Origin: an uncultured Eubacteriales bacterium
Lineage (GTDB): Bacteria > Bacillota_A > Clostridia > Christensenellales > Aristaeellaceae
NCBI GenBank assembly: GCA_902803675.1
Contig: CADCQZ010000023.1
Coordinates: 1 to 8,832, forward strand
Direction of reading: 5' to 3'
DNA length: 8,832 nt
The notes under the pieces are model-generated. The model did no database searches, had not been told where the DNA came from, and was given only the letters and a program-made list of their open reading frames with translations. Shown here one piece after another: positions 1 to 5,606 of the stretch (position 1 is the stretch's first letter; every line of letters starts with the position of its first letter). Position numbers and translations under genes: made by a program.

Positions 1-213
1 AAGCGCCTGTCCAATGATCCCTATCAGTGCACCACCGAGCTGGTGGACATCGACAAGGTGGCCAACCTGGAAAAGAAGGTGCCGGTGGAGTGGATCAACG
101 ATACCCGCACCGACATGCTGCCGGAGTTCCTGGCCTATGCGCGGCCCCTCATCCAGGCGGAACTGACCCCCATCTATATCAACGGCCTGACCCAGCATAT
201 CGTGGAAGAATGA
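1..213 (+). CDS. PPi-dependent 6-phosphofructokinase, C-terminal end (partial)
   Basis: Frame 1 is open from the first base and ends with TGA at 211-213, giving the last 70 residues of a protein whose start lies outside the window. The stretch reads KRLSNDPYQC, then a VDIDKVAN segment, KKVPVEWIND and YARPLIQAE. From memory this matches the C-terminus of pyrophosphate-dependent phosphofructokinases (diphosphate:fructose-6-phosphate phosphotransferase) of Clostridia, which carry a 'SNDPY...VDI..VAN..K.VP.EWIN...RPLIQGE' tail. Such enzymes phosphorylate fructose 6-phosphate in the cytoplasm, using PPi in place of ATP. The catalytic region is not in view, so PPi versus ATP use cannot be judged here. 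The stop lies 13 bp before the GH2 start, and the GH2 Shine-Dalgarno overlaps this stop, so co-transcription and translational coupling are likely. The link to the downstream genes may be positional only. Confidence 0.8.
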   Translation, partial: KRLSNDPYQCTTELVDIDKVANLEKKVPVEWINDTRTDMLPEFLAYARPLIQAELTPIYINGLTQHIVEE

Positions 214-226
214 GAGGGACGGCACC

Positions 227-2161
227 ATGAGACGGATCAAGACCCTTGACAAGGGCTGGCTCTTCACCGGGCCGGACAAAAAAGAGGTCCCGGTCACCCT
301 GCCCCACACCTGGAACGCTCAGGACGGGCAGGACGGCGGCAACGATTACTGGCGGGGCACCTGCGTATACCGCACGGCGTTCGATACGCCCCGGTTCGAT
401 CCGGACACGGAGTGCGTGTACCTGGAATTCCGGGGCGTGAACGCCACGGCGGACGTGACGGTCAACGGTATCCGCTGCATCCATCACGACGGCGGGTACT
501 CCACCTTCCGCCAGGAGATCACGGCGCTGCTGGAAGCGGATAAAAATGAGCTGATCGTGACCGCGGACAACAGCGTGAACGACCGGGTGTACCCCCAGAA
601 GGCGGATTTCACCTTCTACGGCGGCATCTACCGGGACGTGAATGTGATCGTACTGAACAAGAAACACTTCGATATGGACCATTTCGCCGGCCCGGGCATC
701 ATGATCACCGCGAAGCCCAGGGACGGCTACAAGCGGGGCGAGGTCCGTGTCACGACCTGGACCAGCTGCGAGGAGGGCACCGTCACCGTGCGTCTTCTGG
801 ACGCGGAGGGAAAGGAAGCCGCCCGGGGCGAGGGAAGGGACCTGACGCTGGATATCCCCGACGTGCACCTGTGGAACGGCCTTGAGAGCCCCTACCTCTA
901 CACCGCCGCGGCCACGCTCACCGTGGACGGCGAGATAACGGACGAGATCACGGCCCGCTTCGGCGTGAGGGACTTCCGCTGCGATCCCAAAGAAGGCTTC
1001 TTCCTCAACGGAAAGAGCTATCCTCTCCGGGGCGTGAGCCGCCATCAGGACAGGAAGGGCGTGGGCAACGCCCTCACGAAGGAGATGCACAGGGAGGATA
1101 TGGACCTGATCTGCGAGATCGGGGCCAACACCATCCGCCTGGCCCACTACCAGCACGATCAGTATTTCTATGATCTGTGCGACGAGCGGGGCATGGTGGT
1201 ATGGGCGGAGATCCCCTACATCTCCGAGCATATGCCGGGCGGCCGGGAAAACACCATCAGCCAGATGAAGGAACTGATCATCCAGAACTACAACCATCCC
1301 TCCATCGTGTGCTGGGGCGTGTCCAACGAGATCACCATCTCCACCAAGGACAAAGCGGACATGCTGGACAACCACCGGGTGCTCAATGACCTGGTGCACG
1401 AGATGGACAAGACCCGGTTCACCACCCTGGCCTGCTACGCCATGTGCGGCCCCTTCAACCGGGTGGCGCACATCACGGACGTGGTGAGCTGGAACCTGTA
1501 CCTGGGCTGGTACGTACCGGGGCTGTGGCTCAACGACCTGTGGATCCGCTTCTTCCACCTGGTGTACCCCAACCGGTGCCTGGGCTATTCCGAGTACGGC
1601 TGCGAGGGCATGCCCAATCTGCACTCCTCCCGGCCCCGCCGCGGGGACCACACCGAGGAATACCAGGCGAAGTACCACGAGTACCTGCTCAGGTGCTTTG
1701 AGCGCAATCCTTACATGTGGGCCAACCACGTGTGGAACATGTTCGATTTCGCCGCCGACGCGCGCAACCAGGGCGGGGAACCGGGCATGAACCACAAGGG
1801 CCTGGTGACCTTCGACCGCAAGACCAGAAAGGACAGCTTCTACCTGTACAAGGCCTACTGGAGCAAAGATCCCTTCGTGCACATCTGCTCCAAGCGCTTC
1901 AGGGACCGGACGGAGAAGGAGATCGCCCTGAAGGTGTACACCAACCGGGACGAGGTGACGCTGTACCTGAACGGCAAAAAACTGGAAACGAAGAAGGGCA
2001 GCCGGGTGTTCACCTTCACGGTGCCCCTGGAGAGCGTAACGAAGGTGAAGGTCATATCCGGCGGATGCGGCGACGAGGCCGAGTTCAGGCTCGTTGAGGC
2101 TCCCAACCCCGCCTACAGCCTGAAGGAGACCGGGGACAAGGGCGCCAACTGGACCAAGTGA
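227..2161 (+). CDS. Glycoside hydrolase family 2 (beta-galactosidase/beta-glucuronidase type)
   Basis: This 644-residue retaining exo-glycosidase has the GH2 order: jelly-roll sugar-binding domain (about 10-145, with LPHTWNAQDGQDGGNDYWRG near its start), Ig-like domain (about 150-250), TIM barrel (about 255-540) and a C-terminal beta domain resembling DUF4982 (about 545-630). The barrel carries SRHQDR (His273), RLAHYQHD (His307), the acid/base pair Asn367-Glu368 in WGVSNEI, and the probable nucleophile Glu456 in YSEYG. These are assigned by analogy with LacZ and GUS. There is no signal peptide, so it should act in the cytoplasm on imported glycosides. The overall sequence resembles Clostridia proteins usually labelled beta-galactosidase. 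However, MNHKG (Asn522-x-Lys524) sits where gut beta-glucuronidases have their carboxylate-binding N-x-K motif, and the neighbours suggest hexuronide use. The start is supported by GAGAGGG at 212-218, overlapping the upstream stop. Family assignment is secure; substrate is not. Confidence 0.93.
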   Translation: MRRIKTLDKGWLFTGPDKKEVPVTLPHTWNAQDGQDGGNDYWRGTCVYRTAFDTPRFDPDTECVYLEFRGVNATADVTVNGIRCIHHDGGYSTFRQEITALLEADKNELIVTADNSVNDRVYPQKADFTFYGGIYRDVNVIVLNKKHFDMDHFAGPGIMITAKPRDGYKRGEVRVTTWTSCEEGTVTVRLLDAEGKEAARGEGRDLTLDIPDVHLWNGLESPYLYTAAATLTVDGEITDEITARFGVRDFRCDPKEGFFLNGKSYPLRGVSRHQDRKGVGNALTKEMHREDMDLICEIGANTIRLAHYQHDQYFYDLCDERGMVVWAEIPYISEHMPGGRENTISQMKELIIQNYNHPSIVCWGVSNEITISTKDKADMLDNHRVLNDLVHEMDKTRFTTLACYAMCGPFNRVAHITDVVSWNLYLGWYVPGLWLNDLWIRFFHLVYPNRCLGYSEYGCEGMPNLHSSRPRRGDHTEEYQAKYHEYLLRCFERNPYMWANHVWNMFDFAADARNQGGEPGMNHKGLVTFDRKTRKDSFYLYKAYWSKDPFVHICSKRFRDRTEKEIALKVYTNRDEVTLYLNGKKLETKKGSRVFTFTVPLESVTKVKVISGGCGDEAEFRLVEAPNPAYSLKETGDKGANWTK

Positions 2162-2176
2162 TCACATGAGCCGGGA

Positions 2177-2196
2177 CGGAACTAATGACCGTTCCG
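2177..2196 (+). other. Intercistronic hairpin between GH2 and symporter genes
   Basis: CGGAAC at 2177-2182 and GTTCCG at 2191-2196 form a perfect 6-bp stem with an 8-nt loop. It ends 2 nt before the symporter's ribosome binding site and has no T-run, so it is not an intrinsic terminator. It could affect mRNA processing or the relative yield of the two proteins, or be chance. A loop ATG at 2185 opens the same frame as the symporter but lacks its own Shine-Dalgarno. Confidence 0.4.
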
Positions 2197-2198
2197 GC

Positions 2199-2208
2199 AG
2201 GAAAGGGG
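2199..2208 (+). promoter_or_regulatory. Ribosome binding site that fixes the symporter start
   Basis: AGGAAAGGGG lies 9 nt before ATG 2218. The earlier in-frame ATG at 2185 has no purine-rich site at the right distance and would add an 11-residue leader unlike the family, so 2218 is taken as the start. Confidence 0.75.
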
Positions 2209-2217
2209 TTTTATTCC

Positions 2218-3792
2218 ATGGCTGACAAGAACGCGCCCGCGCCCGCCGGGGTGAACCGGGCGAAAATGTACCAGCTGGCCCTGTTCCCGCTCAATAACGG
2301 GGCCACCAACGTGTATTTCGTACTGATCCTGAGCTATGTGGCCCAGTTCGGCTCCAGCGTGCTGCAATTGGGCATGTTCGCCTCCCTGATGGTCACCTTC
2401 ATGCGGGTGTTCGACGCCATCACCGATCCCATCATCGGCGCGCTGATGGACCGCACCAGCACGAAGATCGGCAAGTTCAGGCCCTTCATGATCATCGGCA
2501 GCGTGATCATGGCGGTGAGCGTGGTGCTTCTGTACATCGTGACCCCCCTGATCCCGGAGAGCGTGATGTGGCTGCGCTACGCGGCGTTCATCCTGTTCTA
2601 CGCCATCTGGGTCATCGGCTACACCTTCCAGACCTCCGTGACCCGCGCGGGCCAGACGGTGCTGACCAACGACCCCAACCAGCGGCCGCTGTTCACCATC
2701 TTCAACACCGTGGGCTCCATGCTGGGCATGGGCGTGATGCAGTTCTTGATCCCCATGGTCAAGAACAAATTCAACCTGCTGGATGAGGCGGGCAAGGTGA
2801 TCGTGTCCGGCTACGCCAGGCCCGAACTGTACCGCATCATCACCCCCATCGGCATCGCGGTGTCCGTGGCGCTGACCATCCTTGCCATCATCGGCATCGC
2901 CAAGAAGGACCGGCCGGAATTCTACGGCCTGGGCGGCACCCAGGAGAAGGTCAAAGTCTCCGAGTATGTGGAGATCATCAAGCACAACAAGCCCATGCAG
3001 CGCCTGATGGTCGCCGGCGCGGGCTGCAAGCTGGCCCTGGCCATCGCCACCAACACCACGGTGCTCCTGGCGCTCTACGGCATCCTGATGGGCAACTACG
3101 ACAGCCTGTACCTGCCCATGATGATCCTGGGCTATGTGTTCGCGGTGCCCTTCTTCCTCCTGTCGGTGCGCACGTCCCAGAAACTGGGGCAGAAAGCGTC
3201 CCTGACCCGCTATGTGGCGGTGGCCCTGCTCTGCTACGTGGGCGTGCTCATCCTTTTGATCCTGTCCAACAACCAGAACCCGGCCATGATGCTGTCCTTC
3301 CCCTTCAACGGCGGCGGGGCCGTCAACCTGTACACCATCTTGTTCATCCTGTTCTTCGGCATCGGCTACGGCGCGTACTATGCCACCGCCGATATGCCCA
3401 TCCCCATGGTGGCGGACTGCTCGGACTATGAGACCTACCGCTCCGGCAAGTACATCCCCGGCATCATGGGCACGCTGTTCTCCCTGGTGGACAAGCTGGT
3501 GTCTTCCCTGGCCCAGACCCTGGTGGCCTTCATCTTCCTGATCTTCGCGGGCCTTTCCGAGCTGCCCACCGACGCGACGCCCTTCAGCGCGGGCATCAAA
3601 GTGGCGGTCATCGTCATGTTCTGCGTGATCCCCATGCTGGCCTGGGCGGCGACGCTGTGGGCCATGCACGGCTACAGCCTCACCGGCAAAAAGATGAAGG
3701 AGATCCAGGCGGTGAACGCTTCCCGCAAGGAGGGCATCGCCCAGGGCATGACCGTGGAGCAGGCCATGGAAAAGTGGCCGGGCAACGAATAG
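2218..3792 (+). CDS. GPH-family (MelB-like) cation:glycoside/hexuronide symporter
   Basis: This 524-residue polytopic membrane protein of the major facilitator superfamily should have about 12 transmembrane helices, judged from its hydrophobic blocks. It belongs to the glycoside-pentoside-hexuronide (GPH) family. The segment VFDAITDPIIGALMDRT followed by KIGKFRPF matches the MelB helix II and loop 2-3 signature. Asp66 and Asp70 correspond to MelB Asp55 and Asp59, which bind Na+, Li+ or H+, so cation-coupled import is expected. A second signature, ADCSDYETYRSGKYIPG before GTLFSLVDKL, matches the GPH helix X-XI region. It is longer than MelB or UidB (about 460-470 residues), with an expanded central and periplasmic region and a charged cytoplasmic tail of about 40 residues. 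Lying between a GH2 enzyme and a UxuB-like dehydrogenase, it probably imports the glycoside or hexuronide used by both, similar to YjmB in the Bacillus subtilis hexuronate operon. The actual substrate cannot be read from the sequence. Confidence 0.9.
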   Translation: MADKNAPAPAGVNRAKMYQLALFPLNNGATNVYFVLILSYVAQFGSSVLQLGMFASLMVTFMRVFDAITDPIIGALMDRTSTKIGKFRPFMIIGSVIMAVSVVLLYIVTPLIPESVMWLRYAAFILFYAIWVIGYTFQTSVTRAGQTVLTNDPNQRPLFTIFNTVGSMLGMGVMQFLIPMVKNKFNLLDEAGKVIVSGYARPELYRIITPIGIAVSVALTILAIIGIAKKDRPEFYGLGGTQEKVKVSEYVEIIKHNKPMQRLMVAGAGCKLALAIATNTTVLLALYGILMGNYDSLYLPMMILGYVFAVPFFLLSVRTSQKLGQKASLTRYVAVALLCYVGVLILLILSNNQNPAMMLSFPFNGGGAVNLYTILFILFFGIGYGAYYATADMPIPMVADCSDYETYRSGKYIPGIMGTLFSLVDKLVSSLAQTLVAFIFLIFAGLSELPTDATPFSAGIKVAVIVMFCVIPMLAWAATLWAMHGYSLTGKKMKEIQAVNASRKEGIAQGMTVEQAMEKWPGNE

Positions 3793-3806
3793 AAACTGTC
3801 GCGGGC

Positions 3807-3830
3807 TGCCGCTTCCTTCGTAGAGCGGCA
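3807..3830 (+). other. Intercistronic hairpin between symporter and SDR genes
   Basis: TGCCGCT at 3807-3813 and AGCGGCA at 3824-3830 form a perfect 7-bp stem with a 10-nt loop. No T-run follows. Because the SDR gene has its own strong Shine-Dalgarno (AAAGGAG, 3841-3847) and no visible promoter, this is more likely an mRNA-stability or processing element than a terminator. The gap of 64 bp holds nothing else recognisable. Confidence 0.4.
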
Positions 3831-3856
3831 CCCGATCATGAAAGGAGCAGATCGAT

Positions 3857-4699
3857 ATGCAGCTTCCTCTGAATGTGGATTTTTCCGGTAAAGTAGTGGT
3901 GGTCACCGGCGCGGGCGGCGTGCTGTGCGGTGATATGGCCAGGGCCTACGCCCAGGCGGGCGCGAAGGTGGCGGCCCTTGACCTGAACGAGGACGCCGTC
4001 AAAAAGCTGGCGGATGAAATGAAGGCGCAGGGCTTTGTCTGCGAGGGCTACAAGGCCAACGTGCTGGACGCCGAGGCCCTGGAGCAGGTGCATCAGGAGG
4101 TGCTCAAGGACCTGGGGCCCTGCGATATCCTGGTGAACGGCGCGGGCGGCAACAATCCCCGGGCCACCACGGACAACGAGTACCAGCATGAAGCCAAAGA
4201 AGGGCAGAAGACCTTCTTCGACCTGGACGCCGGCGGCGTGGACTTCGTGTTCAAGCTCAATTTCCAGGGCACTCTGCTGCCCACCCAGGTGTTCGCGAAG
4301 GATATGGTGGCCAGGAAGCACGGCTGCATCCTGAACATCTCCTCCATGAACGCCTATATCCCCCTGACCAAGATCCCGGCCTATTCCGGCGCCAAGGCCG
4401 CCGTGAGCAATTTCACCCAGTGGCTGGCCACCCATTTCGCCGGCACCGGCATCCGGGCCAACGCCATCGCTCCCGGCTTCCTGGTCTCCAACCAGAACCG
4501 GTCCCTGCTCTTCAACCCGGACGGCACCCCCACGGCCCGCTCCGCCAAGATCCTTAACGGCACCCCCATGGGCCGTTTCGTGGACAGTGAGGAGCTCCTG
4601 GGCGGCGTGTTCTTCCTGACGGACGACAAATTCTCGTCCGCCGTCACCGGCGTGGTGCTGCCCATCGACTGCGGCTTCGCGGCCTATTCCGGCGTGTAA
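3857..4699 (+). CDS. SDR-family D-mannonate oxidoreductase (fructuronate reductase type)
   Basis: This 280-residue classical short-chain dehydrogenase has a nucleotide-binding loop TGAGGVLCG (17-25), the acidic residue Asp42 after strand beta-2 that favours NAD(H), NGAGG (94-98), and a complete tetrad Asn135, Ser163, Tyr176, Lys180 (YSGAK). Several long features are, from memory, typical of the Bacillus YjmF/UxuB group rather than generic SDRs: GGVLCG in the Rossmann loop, GAGGNNPRATT, FDLDAGGVDFVFKLNFQGTL, SNFTQWLATHFA, SNQNRSLLFNPDGT, and a C-terminus ending AYSGV. That group interconverts D-fructuronate and D-mannonate in glucuronate catabolism. It acts in the cytoplasm as a probable tetramer, as SDRs usually do. 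AAAGGAG lies 9 nt before ATG 3857, which fixes the start. The next steps (mannonate dehydratase UxuA, KDG kinase and aldolase) are not in the window. A related polyol or aldonate dehydrogenase remains possible. Confidence 0.82.
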   Translation: MQLPLNVDFSGKVVVVTGAGGVLCGDMARAYAQAGAKVAALDLNEDAVKKLADEMKAQGFVCEGYKANVLDAEALEQVHQEVLKDLGPCDILVNGAGGNNPRATTDNEYQHEAKEGQKTFFDLDAGGVDFVFKLNFQGTLLPTQVFAKDMVARKHGCILNISSMNAYIPLTKIPAYSGAKAAVSNFTQWLATHFAGTGIRANAIAPGFLVSNQNRSLLFNPDGTPTARSAKILNGTPMGRFVDSEELLGGVFFLTDDKFSSAVTGVVLPIDCGFAAYSGV

Positions 4700-4715
4700 C
4701 AAATCAAAAAAGCAC

Positions 4716-4745
4716 TTACCGCCTGATGAGTCTGTGTGGTATAAT
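4716..4745 (+). promoter_or_regulatory. Extended -10 sigma-A type promoter of the secreted-protein gene
   Basis: A consensus TATAAT at 4740-4745 is preceded by TGG (4737-4739), making an extended -10 element. A weak -35 candidate, TTACCG at 4716-4721, sits 18 bp upstream. Transcription should begin near 4752, giving a leader of about 20 nt before ATG 4773. No terminator separates it from the SDR stop at 4699, so readthrough from the upstream operon can also reach the gene. It is the only consensus-like promoter I noticed in the plus-strand intergenic gaps. Confidence 0.72.
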
Positions 4746-4772
4746 CGACCCAAACGAAAAGAAAGGAACGCG

Positions 4773-5459
4773 ATGAACATGAAAAAGATCTTTGCCCTGA
4801 TCCTGGCCGCTCTGATGGTGCTGCCCTGCTTCGTTTCCGCTGAGAACATCCTGGAAGCCGATCCCGAGGAAGTCATGACCTTTGACCGCAAGGCCCTCGT
4901 CACGGACTGGGAGGGCGAATGGGTGCTGGCCGCCGCCTTCATCGGTGAGGACTACGCCGACGAGAACGACATCAAGACCACCGGACTGATCGCCGTGCCC
5001 GAGAACGCCGTGAAAATGACCGTGACCCCGGTGCTGGACGGCAGCGCCACCGGCTCCGACGCGGGCGTGATGGTGGACCAGGCCGCTTATGTCCACACCC
5101 ATGTGTATGACATCGAAGCCAAGCTCACCTTCGACGCCGCCATCACCGATGACGAAGCCACCCTCAAGCTGCCCTGGGACGGCTGGGACTGGACCAAGGA
5201 CGAGGAGTGGACCGGCTGGACCGAAGGCTCTTCCTACACCAGCAAGGGCGTGGGCAAGCTGAGCAAAGTGGGCGCGGATGACAAGAGCCTGTATTTCTGC
5301 CAGATCACCGGCGTGGAGAGCGATGAGATCGCCGATGAGAACATGAAGTACATGGGCCTCAACGAGCTCGGCCAACTGATCGTGTGCTACAGCGACGACA
5401 ACATGGTCAAGAAGGACGGCGACGTGGGCTTTGCCTTCATCTTCGTCCGCGCCGAGTAA
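4773..5459 (+). CDS. Small secreted protein of unknown function, possibly lipocalin-like
   Basis: The 228-residue product begins with a classical Sec signal peptide: MNMKK, a hydrophobic core at about 6-18, and a probable signal peptidase I site VSA|ENI after residue 23. Cys19 sits in the signal but lacks a lipobox (VLPC), so a lipoprotein is unlikely. The mature part is acidic and appears beta-rich. It opens with WEGEWVLAAAFIGEDYADEN (46-65), which resembles the 'G.W.L' start of lipocalin-like calycin domains. A tryptophan cluster has five Trp between 135 and 149. Two cysteines (176 and 205) could form a disulfide. Similar proteins, by memory, occur in gut Clostridia as uncharacterised secreted proteins. 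GAAAGGA at 4761-4767 supports ATG 4773; ATG 4779 (MKKIF) is an alternative start, and a GTG at 4734 lies inside the promoter and is rejected. Being a real, expressed secreted gene is well supported; the fold and role are not. Confidence 0.82.
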   Translation: MNMKKIFALILAALMVLPCFVSAENILEADPEEVMTFDRKALVTDWEGEWVLAAAFIGEDYADENDIKTTGLIAVPENAVKMTVTPVLDGSATGSDAGVMVDQAAYVHTHVYDIEAKLTFDAAITDDEATLKLPWDGWDWTKDEEWTGWTEGSSYTSKGVGKLSKVGADDKSLYFCQITGVESDEIADENMKYMGLNELGQLIVCYSDDNMVKKDGDVGFAFIFVRAE

Positions 5460-5483
5460 TGATCGGCTGAAGACCCGAAAAAA

Positions 5484-5512
5484 GAAAGCCCGTCCGGCAT
5501 GGACGGGCTTTC
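5484..5512. terminator. Bidirectional intrinsic terminator between convergent genes
   Basis: GAAAGCCCGTCC (5484-5495) pairs with GGACGGGCTTTC (5501-5512) as a 12-bp stem with a 5-nt loop. On the plus strand it is followed by GTTTG, so the U-rich part lies mostly in the stem foot. On the minus strand the GC stem is followed by TTTCTTTTTTC, a better U-run. It would end both the secreted-protein transcript and the converging transcript of the large extracellular protein. Confidence 0.88.
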
Positions 5513-5569
5513 GTTTGTCCCGAAGGGTGCTTACGTAAAAGGGATCGGGAGACCGGGGAGCCTGAAACG

Positions 5570-5594
5570 GGAGCGCCGGGGGATCCGGCGCTCC
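5570..5594 (-). terminator. Strong GC hairpin just after the minus-strand gene
   Basis: GGAGCGCCGG (5570-5579) and CCGGCGCTCC (5585-5594) form a perfect 10-bp stem with a 5-nt loop, 12 nt past the stop codon of the minus-strand gene. Read on the minus strand it is followed only by CGTTTC, so its U-run is weak. It may be a first, leaky terminator backed up by the one at 5484-5512, or a structure protecting the mRNA 3' end. Confidence 0.55.
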
Positions 5595-5606
5595 GGCCGG
5601 CCGGGA

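Noticed and set aside
179..1882. A 567-codon open frame on the minus strand opposite the GH2 gene
   Set aside because: Its composition is rich in His, Val, Gly and Ala with no recognisable domain, while the plus strand carries full GH2 motifs. It is a by-product of GC-rich codon bias.
2185..2217. An earlier in-frame ATG for the symporter at 2185
   Set aside because: It lies in the hairpin loop without a Shine-Dalgarno; AGGAAAGGGG is correctly placed for ATG 2218.
2182..3906. A 574-codon minus-strand open frame opposite the symporter gene
   Set aside because: It is very rich in His, Gln, Asp and Gly without any domain or membrane segments, and the plus strand reads as a complete GPH symporter.
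3836..4942. A 368-codon minus-strand open frame spanning the SDR gene and the promoter
   Set aside because: It overlaps a well-supported SDR gene, a consensus promoter and a signal peptide on the other strand, and shows no domain.
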